A DNA stretch of 64,000 nucleotides, taken from Caecibacteroides pullorum (GTDB lineage Bacteria; Bacteroidota; Bacteroidia; Bacteroidales; Bacteroidaceae). Under the pieces are notes generated by a model. It was not told the origin of the DNA and did no database searches. It was given only the letters and a program-made list of their open reading frames with translations. Of this stretch, positions 19,416-29,305 are shown piece by piece. Each line of letters begins with the position of its first letter. Position 1 is the first letter of the stretch. Position numbers and translations under genes: made by a program. The stretch is taken from NCBI RefSeq assembly GCF_019239235.1, contig NZ_JAAZTS010000013.1:1-64000 (forward strand), given 5' to 3'.

Positions 19416-21704
19416 ATGAAAAAAACAAGAAACATTGGCTTGCTCGTGCTTATGGCCACGAGCCTGGGTCAGCTTAATGCAACTCAGACTACCGGCGGAC
19501 TACCTTTCGAAACCACCGCCACAGTATTCCACCCCACAGACACACCGGCTTCAGTCCACGGCCTCCAGTTCAGACAACTGCCCCAAGTTTGGGACGAAGG
19601 CATCCCCTTGGGCAACGGCATCATGGGAGCGCTCATCTGGCAAAAAGATGACAGGCTACGCCTGGCTCTTGACCGTGCCGATTTGTGGGACCTGCGTCCC
19701 GTCAAAGAGTTTTCAGGCTCCGACTATACATTCCGTTTCATCTGTGAAGCCGTAGAAAAGAAGGACATGAGTCCCGTCTACAGGTTAATCGACGACCGTA
19801 CGAGTATAGACATCGCTCCTTCCAAAATTCCTGCAGGTGCCATCGAAATACCTATCGCAGGTTTAGGGAAAGTAAAAAGTACAGAATTGGACGTTCACAC
19901 AGCTGTATGTACCATCACATGGGAAAATGGCACGACTGCCCAAATCTTCACCAACGCCACAGACAAAGTTGGACATTTCCGATTCACCCATCTTCCACAA
20001 AAGCCTGAAATTTTGCTGGAAGCTCCTTCTTACGAAGTTCCTCAAGGAACAAAAATCGAACGTAATTCACTGGCACGCCTGGGCTATAAAAAAGGAAAGG
20101 TGATCGTCAAAAAAGACCATATCACCTATCGACAAAAAGCCTACGGAAACGTAAGTTACGAGATAGACGTACGATGGAAACAGCCCGACCCTCAGACTCT
20201 GGAAGGAACTTTCTGTCTGACCACACAAGGCACTCCCTACAGCGAAGCCACACAAGCTTCCCAACAAATGGATAACTACGCAAAGGACTTCACAGCCGCC
20301 TTGCACGAACATACAGACTGGTGGAAAAACTACTGGGAACAATGCAGTCTCAGCCTGCCCGATGACCCAACGCTGGAAAGGCAATGGTACTTGGAAATGT
20401 ACAAATTCGGTGCCGCCTCGCGCAAGGATGCGCCTCCCATCTGCCTGCAAGCCGTCTGGACAGCCGACAACGGCCAAACTCCACCCTGGAGAGGCGACTT
20501 CCATAACGACCTTAATACACAACTGAGCTACTGGCCGGGCTATGCGGCCAACCACCTGGAAGAATCCGCCGTTTTCACTGACTGGCTCTGGCAGATCAAA
20601 GAAAACAGCGAAGCCTATACTCGCCAGTTCTTTGGCGTAGAAGGCTTGAACGTGCCCTGTATCTCAACGCTAGACGGCAAGAATTTGGGTGGATGGAATC
20701 AATACTCCCACCAACCCACTGCTTCGGGATGGCTCGCACAACACTTTTACCTGCAATGGAAATACTCAGCCGACGACATCTTCCTACGCACGAGGGCATA
20801 TCCTTGGGTGAAGGAAGCGGCACGCTATTTTGAGAACATTTCCGTAAAAGACGAGAACGGGAAACGCAAACTTCCCTTGTCCAGTTCGCCCGAAATCAAT
20901 GACAATAGTCTGGAAGCCTGGTTCAAACAGACCACCAATTTCGATCTGGCATGCATCCGCTTCACATATCAAGCCGCTATCGAAATGGCCAAACACTTAC
21001 AATTGGACAAGGAAGTTGCACACTGGCAAAAGCAGCTAAGCGAATGGCCCAACCTAGCAACAGACAGTACCGGCCTGACCATCGCTCCCAACTATCCACT
21101 TGAATACACTCATCGCCATTTATCGCACCTGCTGGCCATCCATCCGCTAGGACTTTTAGACGTATCACAGGGAAAAGAAGCCCGCCGCCTCATCGAACGC
21201 TCCATCCACCATTTCCAAGAGCTGGGAACTCAGGGATGGGTCGGTTATACCTACACTTGGCTTGCCAACCTCCAGGCCCGTGTATTCGATGGTGATGCCG
21301 CTGCACGCTCACTCCATATCTTTGCCAAAGCCTTTTGTTCGCCCAATAGTTTCCATCTGAACGGTGACCAACTGAAACAAGGGTTTTCTGGCTTCACGTA
21401 TCGTCCTTTTACCCTAGAAGGCAACTTCGCCTGCGCATCAGCCATACAGGAAATGCTCCTGCAAAGTCACACTGGCATCATACGGGTGTTCCCCGCCTTG
21501 CCGATGAGTTGGCAAAATGCTTCTTTCAAAAATCTTAGAGCTATGGGAGCTTTCTTAGTCAGTGCCACCTATCATAACGGCGAAACAGAAAGTATCCATA
21601 TCACTTCGGAAAAAGGTGTTCTGTTGAAAGTATTTGATCCCTTCACCCGTAAAGTGATTGAAAAACAGATGAAAGCTGGTGAAGTATTCAACCTGACCCG
21701 ATAA
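19416..21704 (+). CDS. Alpha-L-fucosidase, glycoside hydrolase family 95
   Basis: 762-residue inverting fucosidase that releases terminal alpha-1,2-linked fucose (some members act on alpha-L-galactose). It has a signal peptide (MKKTRNIGLLVLMATSLGQL), an N-terminal beta-sandwich with the family signature WDEGIPLGNGIMGALIW, then an (alpha/alpha)6 barrel. The barrel carries the catalytic asparagines of DFHNDLNTQLSYWP, the acid candidate Glu493 in SSPEIND, and HRHLSHLLAIHPL. The start at 19416 follows the promoter and begins the signal peptide. 46 bp downstream begins the GH89 gene, so the two are likely one transcript. Confidence 0.92.
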   Translation: MKKTRNIGLLVLMATSLGQLNATQTTGGLPFETTATVFHPTDTPASVHGLQFRQLPQVWDEGIPLGNGIMGALIWQKDDRLRLALDRADLWDLRPVKEFSGSDYTFRFICEAVEKKDMSPVYRLIDDRTSIDIAPSKIPAGAIEIPIAGLGKVKSTELDVHTAVCTITWENGTTAQIFTNATDKVGHFRFTHLPQKPEILLEAPSYEVPQGTKIERNSLARLGYKKGKVIVKKDHITYRQKAYGNVSYEIDVRWKQPDPQTLEGTFCLTTQGTPYSEATQASQQMDNYAKDFTAALHEHTDWWKNYWEQCSLSLPDDPTLERQWYLEMYKFGAASRKDAPPICLQAVWTADNGQTPPWRGDFHNDLNTQLSYWPGYAANHLEESAVFTDWLWQIKENSEAYTRQFFGVEGLNVPCISTLDGKNLGGWNQYSHQPTASGWLAQHFYLQWKYSADDIFLRTRAYPWVKEAARYFENISVKDENGKRKLPLSSSPEINDNSLEAWFKQTTNFDLACIRFTYQAAIEMAKHLQLDKEVAHWQKQLSEWPNLATDSTGLTIAPNYPLEYTHRHLSHLLAIHPLGLLDVSQGKEARRLIERSIHHFQELGTQGWVGYTYTWLANLQARVFDGDAAARSLHIFAKAFCSPNSFHLNGDQLKQGFSGFTYRPFTLEGNFACASAIQEMLLQSHTGIIRVFPALPMSWQNASFKNLRAMGAFLVSATYHNGETESIHITSEKGVLLKVFDPFTRKVIEKQMKAGEVFNLTR

Positions 21705-21750
21705 ACTTTATAATCCACCCATATTCAAACTTTAAAAAGCTGGATTGCTT

Positions 21751-23910
21751 ATGCCAAAACTAACGTTTACACTGATCGGCCTACTCTTTCTGACACTGAC
21801 AAGCCAGGCAGGAACGCCCATCAACGGATTATTGGAACGTATCGACACAAACGCCTCCCGCAAGTTTGCCATCGAATATGTAAAGTCGGATATAGATTTC
21901 TTTGAACTCGACCAGAAAGGGAAAAAGGTTGTTATACGAGGAAATAATCATGTAAGTATTGCGACAGGTATCCACTGGTATCTGAAGTATTACGCCGGTA
22001 TCCACCTGACATGGAACAACATGCAAGCCAAGCTGCCGGACGTACTTCCTGCCGTCACGAAAAAGGAACGACACGAAACAATGCTGAAGCATCGCTACTA
22101 CCTGAACTACTGTACCCACTCCTACTCCATGGCTTTCTGGGACTGGGAGCGATGGCAACAAGAAATAGACTGGATGGCCCTACATGGCATCAACCTGCCT
22201 TTGGCCATCACTGGTACAGCCAGCGTGTGGCGAAACGTACTTATACGACTGGGCTACAGTACGGATGAGGTGAACAACTTCGTGGCAGGACCCGCTTTCC
22301 AGGCCTGGTGGCTAATGAACAACCTGGAAGCCTGGGGAGGTCCCAATACAGCCAACTGGTATGAGCAACAGGAGAAATTACAAAAGAAAATACTCAAACG
22401 CATGCGGGAATTCGGCATAGAACCGGTTTTACCCGGCTACTCAGGTATGGTGCCCAACAACGCCAAAGAGAAGCTAGGACTGGATGTGTCCGAGCCCGGT
22501 CTGTGGTGCGGCTACCGTCGTCCTGCCATCCTACAGCCTACCGATCAGCAGTTTCAACATATAGCCGACCTCTATTACGAAGAGTTGACCAAACTCTACG
22601 GAAAAGCCAACTACTACAGTATGGATCCCTTCCACGAGGGGGGCAGCGTAGCGGGTGTAGACCTCGATGCCGCTGGAAAAGCCATTCACGCCGCCATGAA
22701 GCGGGCCAACCCGAACGCCGTATGGGTGGCACAGGCCTGGCAACGGTGTCCTTATGAAGAGATGATAGCCAACTTGCCCGCAGGCGACCTGATTGTGCTT
22801 GACTTGTACTCGGAAAGCCGTCCACAATGGGGCGATCCATCCTCAACATGGTATCGTGAAAACGGATTTGGCGCTCATGACTGGCTCTACTGCATGTTGC
22901 TCAATTACGGTGGCAATGTAGGATTGCACGGAAAAATGACACATGTCATCAATGAATTCTACAAAGCTCGAGACAGCCGTTTTGGACAAACATTAAAGGG
23001 GGTAGGCCTAACGATGGAAGGAATAGAGAACAACCCCGTGATGTACGAACTGCTATGTGAACTGCCTTGGCGCAAATCCCTCTTCACCAGTGACGAATGG
23101 TTAAAAAACTACATCCGGGCACGCTACGGAAAAAGTGACCCACAAATCGAGGAAGCATGGGAACTGTTACGAACCAGCATCTACAACTGCCCTCCATCTT
23201 CTACCCAGCAAGGCACACACGAATCCATTTTTTGCGCACGTCCTTCGCTCAAGGCTTATCAAGCTTCCAGCTGGTCGGAAATGCAAGACTATTATAAGCC
23301 GGAGGACGTTATCAAAGCAGCCGGACTGATGGTGGAAGCTGCTCCCCGCTTCAAAGGTAATAACAATTTTGAATACGATCTGGTAGATATCGTACGTCAA
23401 GCCGTAGCCGAAAAAGGTCGTTTGGTCTATTCCGTCGTGACAAGTGCCTATCTCGCTGGAGAAAAGGAACTGTTCAAAGCAGCTTCCTCCCACTTCCTGC
23501 ACCTGATAGAGCTACAGGACAGTCTGCTGGGCACGCGTGATGAATTTCGCTTAGGGAAATGGATAGGAATGGCCCGAAACATGGGCAAGACAGACGCCGA
23601 AAAAGACTGGCTGGAATGGAATGCCCGTGTGCAGATTACCACATGGGGCAATCGGCAAGCTGCCGATGCAGGAGGCCTGAGGGACTATGCTCATAAGGAA
23701 TGGAACGGGCTACTAAAAGATTTCTATTACCTGCGCTGGAAGGCCTATTTTGATTATCTGGAAGCCAAGTTGAACGGACAAGAACCTGAAAATATAGATT
23801 TCTATGCACAGGAAGAAGCTTGGACGCAGAAACAGAATCCTTATCTACAGGAGACAGAAGGAGACGCCACTAGCATGGCACAAACTATCTACAGAAAAAT
23901 CTTCCACTAA
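21751..23910 (+). CDS. Alpha-N-acetylglucosaminidase, glycoside hydrolase family 89
   Basis: 719-residue exported enzyme that removes terminal alpha-linked GlcNAc, as on gastric-type mucin O-glycans or heparan-type chains. It follows the NAGLU architecture: a small N-terminal domain, a TIM-barrel core and a C-terminal helical domain. The two catalytic carboxylates can be placed: Glu296 in DPFHEGGS and Glu423 in LTMEGIENNP, 127 residues apart, against 130 in human NAGLU. The N-terminal HRYYLNYCTHSYSMAFWDWE block is highly typical. I use the ATG at 21751; a TTG two codons earlier is less likely. It shares a transcript with the GH95 fucosidase. Confidence 0.94.
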   Translation: MPKLTFTLIGLLFLTLTSQAGTPINGLLERIDTNASRKFAIEYVKSDIDFFELDQKGKKVVIRGNNHVSIATGIHWYLKYYAGIHLTWNNMQAKLPDVLPAVTKKERHETMLKHRYYLNYCTHSYSMAFWDWERWQQEIDWMALHGINLPLAITGTASVWRNVLIRLGYSTDEVNNFVAGPAFQAWWLMNNLEAWGGPNTANWYEQQEKLQKKILKRMREFGIEPVLPGYSGMVPNNAKEKLGLDVSEPGLWCGYRRPAILQPTDQQFQHIADLYYEELTKLYGKANYYSMDPFHEGGSVAGVDLDAAGKAIHAAMKRANPNAVWVAQAWQRCPYEEMIANLPAGDLIVLDLYSESRPQWGDPSSTWYRENGFGAHDWLYCMLLNYGGNVGLHGKMTHVINEFYKARDSRFGQTLKGVGLTMEGIENNPVMYELLCELPWRKSLFTSDEWLKNYIRARYGKSDPQIEEAWELLRTSIYNCPPSSTQQGTHESIFCARPSLKAYQASSWSEMQDYYKPEDVIKAAGLMVEAAPRFKGNNNFEYDLVDIVRQAVAEKGRLVYSVVTSAYLAGEKELFKAASSHFLHLIELQDSLLGTRDEFRLGKWIGMARNMGKTDAEKDWLEWNARVQITTWGNRQAADAGGLRDYAHKEWNGLLKDFYYLRWKAYFDYLEAKLNGQEPENIDFYAQEEAWTQKQNPYLQETEGDATSMAQTIYRKIFH

Positions 23911-23916
23911 CAAAAA

Positions 23917-23974
23917 TTTAGGCACAGATTATACGAACGATCCCATTTGACATTCATATAAGTCTGTGCCTAAA
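23917..23974. terminator. Bidirectional terminator between the GH89 and GH84 genes
   Basis: Perfect 12-bp inverted repeat TTTAGGCACAGA (23917-23928) / TCTGTGCCTAAA (23963-23974), extended by about two more pairs. A-rich sequence flanks it on the left and AAAAC on the right, giving short U tails in both directions. It occupies the convergent gap. Confidence 0.75.
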
Positions 23975-24015
23975 AACAATTAAAACTCTACCTGTTATCT
24001 CGAAAAAAGAAGAGT

Positions 24016-26235
24016 TTACTTTTCTTCAAATCCAAACTGTTTAAAGTAAACTTTCTGTTCCTGTCCTGTGATATTGGTCAGACGGATTTTTTGTACATTC
24101 CGTCCTTCTACTTCTGCCTTAAAACGAGTCTTTCCATTAACAGGTTGGAGAGGAATGGCTTCCCATCTTTGCCCATCAGCTGTTATTTCCAAACGAATAA
24201 ACTTCGGAGCATCAGCTATACCCAAATCGACAGTAAGACTTTTCAATGTACGCATCTGATCCATCATCAACAAAGCCTCACCTCCTGCCTGCCAGCGGAT
24301 CACTTCATTAGAAGGAGACACATTTCCCATCTTTCCTTTACGCAATACTGGCAGGGCCGCCAACTGAGGCACATCACTGTTCCAAGTATATGGCATATAC
24401 ACCGCACGTGTATCCAATGCAGCCTGATAAGCTTGATTATAAAGTCCGACACTCGCCTCAAACAAAGCATAGAACGTAGGAAGAAGCACCTTGCTTCCAC
24501 TCTTGATTCCAGGCTGGTAGGGATTCTGATTGTAAGAAGTATCGACTTTATACATCAGCAACTGTAAGGATTTTGCATGTTCATAAGCCGTTTCAAAGCC
24601 TGTTTTGTCTGTCACGGCCCAACGCATCATCTGCAGGACAGCCTCACCATATTGTCCCACCAGTTTAAACTGCATGAGCCAAGGCGTTATTTCGGCAATG
24701 AATGGTTGGTTCTCCTGAGATACAGACAAAATATCGGATGCAGTGACAATTTTACAACACTCTTCATTAACCTGACGCCAAGCATCCTCGTCAATGATAT
24801 GCTGTTTTTCATACGTAGAAAGCAAAGCTTCCAAAGCAGGTTGCAAAGCAACGGACTCTTCGCGACGGAAACGATGCCCATTAGCACCCAAATCGGAATT
24901 ATGAGCAGCAAAAGTTTCCAGATAAGCGGCATGTTGGGGCATCAAGTCTTTAATGGCTCGCTTCCACGATAAGTCACTATCGTAATCGGACAGATTCCAT
25001 GCATAATCGGCCACACTGTACAAAGCTATCTTGGACGCTTCGGCATGCTCCATGGGGTTAGAAACAAAACCTTCCATTTCGTCCTTGATATCAAGTGCAT
25101 TGCCATAGACGGGCCCCATAAGCAGATGATCGCGTACATAATCAGATACCGGAAAATTCCACCAAATATAAGCCTTACGTTTCAGAAGCGGATTGATGAA
25201 ATCCATCGTTTCACGGTCAATGGTAGCGATCACACTGTTTCCTGTCCACATTATCTGAATACCTTTGTTCAGCTTCTCTCCCAAAGTAGTCAAATAGCCT
25301 CCCTTCACGTTGGACCATGCCTTATTATATTCCGTAGGACACATAATAAGCGGCTCCACATCACCTTTCACCTTTACAAAATGGTCGTCCAGGTAGTTCA
25401 ACAAGTCTGCCTGTTTGTCAGCTTTCGTACCTTCTCCCGAAATATCATCGAAAAATACGGCAAAACCTCGTACACCTAACTGATACATTTTTTCGAACTT
25501 ATTGAGCAGATTCTGACGATCTTCGTCGTTCCATTTGATGTCCTGCCCCGGATGAATAGCCCAATAGAAAATGACATTGTTCTCTTTTGCCTTGTCCACC
25601 AATTCCTTCAGCTGAGCAGCTTCACGTTCAGGGTAAGGTTTCCGCCAGTTTGGGGTACTGTGATAAGGATCATCTTTCGGACCATAAAGATACACATTCA
25701 TTTTGTTGCGGCCGTAGAACTCCAATTGACACAGACGGGCTTCATGACTCCAAGGTGTGCCGTAAAAACCTTCGACCACCCCACGATAAGGGATATCAGG
25801 ATAATCCGTCACTTCAACCAGAGGCAGTTTAGGCAAAGTCAGCAATTGTGCTAAAGTCTGTACACCGTAATAGGCACCACGAGCATCAGCACCAGCTATT
25901 ACAATCTCGTTCTTACCAACTTTCAGGTAATAACCTTCGGCTTTGGACGGTATCAAGCGGGTATACTTACGTACAGCCTTATCTCCTTTTACGCCCACGG
26001 TTATTCGAAAATCAGCCTTCTCCTGATGGTCAGGCAACAACGTACCGAGCAGACGAACAGCATCAGAAGCCGCCCCTTCGACGTCTGCCGAAAATCGATA
26101 GGCATCAGGCAGGACAATGCTGTCTTGAAGGGTTTCATAAACTTGAGGAGTGGGCTGCAGATGGAATTCTTGAGCGGAAAGCATTCCCAATGACAAACAC
26201 CCAGCCCAAACGGAACATAAAAGTTTTCTTTTCAT
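24016..26235 (-). CDS. Beta-N-acetylglucosaminidase (O-GlcNAcase-like), glycoside hydrolase family 84
   Basis: 739-residue exported retaining hexosaminidase using substrate-assisted catalysis. Signal peptide MKRKLLCSVWAGCLSLGMLS is followed by a GH20b-like N-terminal domain (about 22-145) and the TIM barrel starting RGVVEGFYGTPWSHEARL. The catalytic Asp pair Asp263-Asp264 lies in VFFDDISGEG, the arrangement of the characterised Bacteroides thetaiotaomicron GH84. A helical domain and a C-terminal F5/8-type beta-sandwich complete it. In a gut species it removes beta-GlcNAc from mucin or other host glycans. It has its own consensus promoter, apart from the GH29 gene upstream. Confidence 0.95.
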   Translation of the reverse strand: MKRKLLCSVWAGCLSLGMLSAQEFHLQPTPQVYETLQDSIVLPDAYRFSADVEGAASDAVRLLGTLLPDHQEKADFRITVGVKGDKAVRKYTRLIPSKAEGYYLKVGKNEIVIAGADARGAYYGVQTLAQLLTLPKLPLVEVTDYPDIPYRGVVEGFYGTPWSHEARLCQLEFYGRNKMNVYLYGPKDDPYHSTPNWRKPYPEREAAQLKELVDKAKENNVIFYWAIHPGQDIKWNDEDRQNLLNKFEKMYQLGVRGFAVFFDDISGEGTKADKQADLLNYLDDHFVKVKGDVEPLIMCPTEYNKAWSNVKGGYLTTLGEKLNKGIQIMWTGNSVIATIDRETMDFINPLLKRKAYIWWNFPVSDYVRDHLLMGPVYGNALDIKDEMEGFVSNPMEHAEASKIALYSVADYAWNLSDYDSDLSWKRAIKDLMPQHAAYLETFAAHNSDLGANGHRFRREESVALQPALEALLSTYEKQHIIDEDAWRQVNEECCKIVTASDILSVSQENQPFIAEITPWLMQFKLVGQYGEAVLQMMRWAVTDKTGFETAYEHAKSLQLLMYKVDTSYNQNPYQPGIKSGSKVLLPTFYALFEASVGLYNQAYQAALDTRAVYMPYTWNSDVPQLAALPVLRKGKMGNVSPSNEVIRWQAGGEALLMMDQMRTLKSLTVDLGIADAPKFIRLEITADGQRWEAIPLQPVNGKTRFKAEVEGRNVQKIRLTNITGQEQKVYFKQFGFEEK

Positions 26236-26257
26236 AGTAGCTTGATATTAATTGCTG

Positions 26258-26288
26258 CAAAAATACACGATTTCTGAATACCAGCAAA
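26258..26288 (-). promoter_or_regulatory. GH84 promoter, full Bacteroides consensus
   Basis: Minus-strand -33 TTTG (26288-26285), 19-bp spacer, -7 TATTTTTG (26265-26258); predicted start near 26251 and a leader of about 16 nt. It shows that the GH84 gene can be transcribed independently of the DUF2264-GH29 pair. Confidence 0.78.
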
Positions 26289-26297
26289 CTCAGGATA

Positions 26298-27359
26298 TTA
26301 TTTTATCACTTTCTTCAATTTCTGCAGCAACTCAATATCTCCTTGCCTCATTTTTCCATTGGTCGCAGGAGGTATATTCAATATCAAAATATTATCCTGT
26401 GCCGTAGCACGTTCATAGACCTCCTTCAGTTCTGCAACAGACTTGTAAACTGTGTCTTGAGAATTATAAAACCAACGTTTTGAGACACATACGGTCGATT
26501 CAAAAGGCATGTAATATGTCTTCCCCGCATGCGTAAACAATTTCGGATCAGGATCAGAAGGTAGCATCGGATCACCCAAACGAAAATCACTCGGGAAATA
26601 GCGAATCGGATCACCCTCCTTCTGTTTATCAGGTTTAATATTAATAGATTGCTTAGGAGCTGTAGGATCATTGGGATTAACATCCCGCCCAATACTCCAG
26701 TTAATACCAATCTGACATTGCGGCTCACGTTTTTTGATGGCTGCATAAATCTCCTTGACCGGCCAACGATAACTTGGCTTCGCCCAAGTACCATCAAACC
26801 AGAACTCTACGATTCGAGTATGTTTTTCCGTAATATCCATCAGCTCGTCCAATTGGGCCAACATATAGCGATTGTAAGCCTCGTCATCCTCCACACGATC
26901 CACTTCCGGATTCTCTTTTCTATCCCACAACGAGTAATATAATCCTAAACGTATCCCTTGTTTCTTGCACTCACGAGCCACAGCCTCTATCACATTTGTC
27001 GTATTGCCCGAGCGTGCGACATCATACTCTGTATACTGGCTATCCCATAAACAGAATCCATCATGATGTTTAGTCACCAGAATAACATATTTCATCCCGG
27101 CATCTTTGGCGGTTTTCACCCATTGAGCTGCATCAATCGTATCCGGACGATATGAAGCGGACGGCAAACTGCCGTCCGACCACTCCATATCATGGAAAGT
27201 ATTGATACCGAAATGTATGAACATGCCATACTTCCGTTTGATCTGCTGTTTCTGATATTTGGAAGGCTTTTCCGATGAACGAGGTTCATAAGTTTTCTGT
27301 CCCAATACCACGAATGGTAACAGATAGGCCATCAATACTCCGATAAACAATTTTTTCAT
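26298..27359 (-). CDS. Alpha-L-fucosidase, glycoside hydrolase family 29
   Basis: 353-residue exported retaining fucosidase. Signal peptide about 1-20 (MAYLLPFVVLGQ). The TIM barrel shows FGMFIHFG-type start (KYGMFIHFGINTFHDMEWSD), the KHHDGFCLWDS motif (97-107) and the nucleophile Asp189 in VEFWFDGTW. The protein stops just after the barrel, so the C-terminal beta-sandwich found in many GH29 enzymes is absent. The ATG at 27359 starts the signal peptide, 17 bp after the DUF2264 stop, so both are co-transcribed. With the GH95 enzyme, the locus has two fucosidases of different linkage range. Confidence 0.92.
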   Translation of the reverse strand: MKKLFIGVLMAYLLPFVVLGQKTYEPRSSEKPSKYQKQQIKRKYGMFIHFGINTFHDMEWSDGSLPSASYRPDTIDAAQWVKTAKDAGMKYVILVTKHHDGFCLWDSQYTEYDVARSGNTTNVIEAVARECKKQGIRLGLYYSLWDRKENPEVDRVEDDEAYNRYMLAQLDELMDITEKHTRIVEFWFDGTWAKPSYRWPVKEIYAAIKKREPQCQIGINWSIGRDVNPNDPTAPKQSINIKPDKQKEGDPIRYFPSDFRLGDPMLPSDPDPKLFTHAGKTYYMPFESTVCVSKRWFYNSQDTVYKSVAELKEVYERATAQDNILILNIPPATNGKMRQGDIELLQKLKKVIK

Positions 27360-27376
27360 TTCGAACAAACCATTTA

Positions 27377-28645
27377 TCAATATTCCACTTTATAGTCCTT
27401 GCGTATTTTCTCTCCTTTCCAAGCCTTCTTGGTAGTCCAGTCGGCTGGTTCGTCAGTCCAAAATGGATTATCAGCAGGAAGTCCTAAAGGCAAGAAACTC
27501 AACGTAGCCATATAAAGGCTACCAGTGGACGTATATCCATCGGCCACTTCGGGCTGATGACCGTTAAAGCCCAGCACAAGCCAACCGTCCTTATCGAAAT
27601 TCTGATTACCTTCGTACATATTGCGGTGTACGGCAGTCAGTGCACAACGAACCTGAGCTGGCTTGATAAATTCAGGCAGTTTTTCTCTCAAAACAGCATC
27701 GGCCAACGACTGAAAAGCAGCGGTACGATAAGTAACTGAACGTCCAAAAGCAGGATAAGTACCATCCGGTCCGATCAGACGTTCGCAGAACTCAGCATGA
27801 CGAACCATGCGACGCAAAGCCTGTTCATATTCCTTCTGGCTGGCCCAACGGAAAGGAACCAGCGTCTCCATCATAGCCACCATCATGGGATTCAGCACAT
27901 AGGAATTGTAATTGTCCATGCTGAACTTGCTTCCGTCGCTGTACCAGCCGTCACCCACGTACCATTCCTGTATTTTGTTCTTCGACACACGCAGGCGGAA
28001 CTGGTCGGCCTTCTCGCCCTGTTGCATCAGAAAAGCCTCGGTCAGACCGGTAAAAAGCAACCAGTTGTTATAGGCACCTGTACGGTCACGCAATGCCTTG
28101 AACGACTCAATATAACGCTGTTTGGTCACCTCGTCCAATGGTTCCCACAAGGCCTTAGGAGCACGCAGGAAAGCATGTACCAGATAAGCTGCATCCACGA
28201 TAGGCTGAGCCTGCTTCGTAAAGTTCAGTTTGTCGGGCGAATTGGGATCCACCGCATTCTTCAATCCTTTCAGCACTTCCTCTTGCATTTGCTTACGCAG
28301 TTTTCCTTCCTCTGTATCGTCGTCGGGCAAAGCCAACCAGGGAGCCACACCGGCCAACGTACGCCCCACAGCTTCCAGATGCGTAATTTCATCATACCCG
28401 GCCGGGTCTCCACCTACCGTCTCTATCGGCATATTCTGATGCAAAGTACCTTCTGCCAGATTATGGATGACGGGATAAGAAATCTTCCACAGCCACTTCA
28501 CCCATTGCTCACGGTCTTGGGCACCGGTAGTCTGTTCAGCCACCACATTCTTATCTTTTTTCCCTTTGGCCTGCACGGTGAGTGCTGGCATCAACATTGC
28601 CGCTACCAGCAGCAAAATCCAATAATTCAGTTTTTTCATTGTCAT
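27377..28645 (-). CDS. DUF2264-family exported protein
   Basis: 422-residue exported protein (signal peptide about 1-27, ALTVQAKG) of the DUF2264 family. These are probably (alpha/alpha)-toroid carbohydrate-active proteins related in fold to GH88/GH105 and polysaccharide lyases. Recognisable blocks are VGRTLAGVAPWLALP, GAYNNWLLFTGLTEAFLM and DGWYSDGSKFSMDNYNSYV, the last resembling an active-site region of toroid enzymes. Enzymatic activity for the family is not settled to my knowledge. A start two codons later (28639) is equally possible. It heads the DUF2264-GH29 pair. Confidence 0.85.
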   Translation of the reverse strand: MTMKKLNYWILLLVAAMLMPALTVQAKGKKDKNVVAEQTTGAQDREQWVKWLWKISYPVIHNLAEGTLHQNMPIETVGGDPAGYDEITHLEAVGRTLAGVAPWLALPDDDTEEGKLRKQMQEEVLKGLKNAVDPNSPDKLNFTKQAQPIVDAAYLVHAFLRAPKALWEPLDEVTKQRYIESFKALRDRTGAYNNWLLFTGLTEAFLMQQGEKADQFRLRVSKNKIQEWYVGDGWYSDGSKFSMDNYNSYVLNPMMVAMMETLVPFRWASQKEYEQALRRMVRHAEFCERLIGPDGTYPAFGRSVTYRTAAFQSLADAVLREKLPEFIKPAQVRCALTAVHRNMYEGNQNFDKDGWLVLGFNGHQPEVADGYTSTGSLYMATLSFLPLGLPADNPFWTDEPADWTTKKAWKGEKIRKDYKVEY

Positions 28646-28689
28646 TTCCTTTAATTACATTACTAAGTAGATCCCAATTGACAACCCAT

Positions 28690-28721
28690 AAAAATACGGA
28701 TAAATGTCCATCATCTCAAAC
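28690..28721 (-). promoter_or_regulatory. Promoter of the DUF2264-GH29 pair
   Basis: Minus-strand -33 TTTG (28721-28718), 20-bp spacer, -7 TATTTTTA (28697-28690; seven of eight positions). It lies between the preceding lipoprotein gene and the DUF2264 start; leader about 45 nt. Confidence 0.5.
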
Positions 28722-28727
28722 GGGGCT

Positions 28728-29291
28728 TTAAATTGTCGCCCGATACAAATACGGATTCTCGCGCCCTCCTACATACTCCGCCTCAATGCCATCTACACGT
28801 GCGCCTTCTTCTATGCAATGTAGCACATCCTCTTCAGTATCACCGACATATTTCATCTGTACTTCAAACAGATGCGTTTCCTTATCTCCAAAAGCTGCCT
28901 CACACGCAAGTTCTATTTTCACCTGAAGCACCTCTTTTTTATGTTTGCGGGCATAGTCACACAAGATTCCGGTAAAACCAGTTGTTAACAGGTCTATCGA
29001 ACGAACGTCCTCGCCCAATTGCGTTTCACGACAAACTGAAAGATGCCGATTCAACTCAAGATCAGTTTCGTAAACCGGATACCGTTTGCCATTCAATTCA
29101 TAAGTCAGTTGAAAGTCTTTCAAACCAATGCATTCTTTTCCTTCAGGAATTTCAGGCAAAATGCTTTCTCCTACTGCATTTTCCAGTACAAAATAAAGTT
29201 CCGGCGGAAAAGTATCATTACTTGGACCATATTTCTTATCACACCCGGCCAATCCTATCAGGATAGCCAACAAAGCAAATAAAATTCTCAT
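28728..29291 (-). CDS. Small lipoprotein paired with a C10 protease, possible inhibitor
   Basis: 187-residue lipoprotein: signal peptide with lipobox LIGLAGC (Cys17). The mature part is acidic and mixes beta-strand-like segments (IGLKDFQLTYELNGKRYPVY, then VLQVKIELACEAAF, then HLFEVQMKYVGDTEEDVLHC). I do not recognise the family. It begins 14 bp after the C10 protease stop, so the two are co-translated. In B. fragilis and B. thetaiotaomicron, C10 proteases are known to be coupled with small inhibitors (Spi/staphostatin-like). On context alone this is a candidate inhibitor or chaperone of the protease. Confidence 0.7.
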   Translation of the reverse strand: MRILFALLAILIGLAGCDKKYGPSNDTFPPELYFVLENAVGESILPEIPEGKECIGLKDFQLTYELNGKRYPVYETDLELNRHLSVCRETQLGEDVRSIDLLTTGFTGILCDYARKHKKEVLQVKIELACEAAFGDKETHLFEVQMKYVGDTEEDVLHCIEEGARVDGIEAEYVGGRENPYLYRATI

Positions 29292-29305
29292 ATTATATAA
29301 TTTTT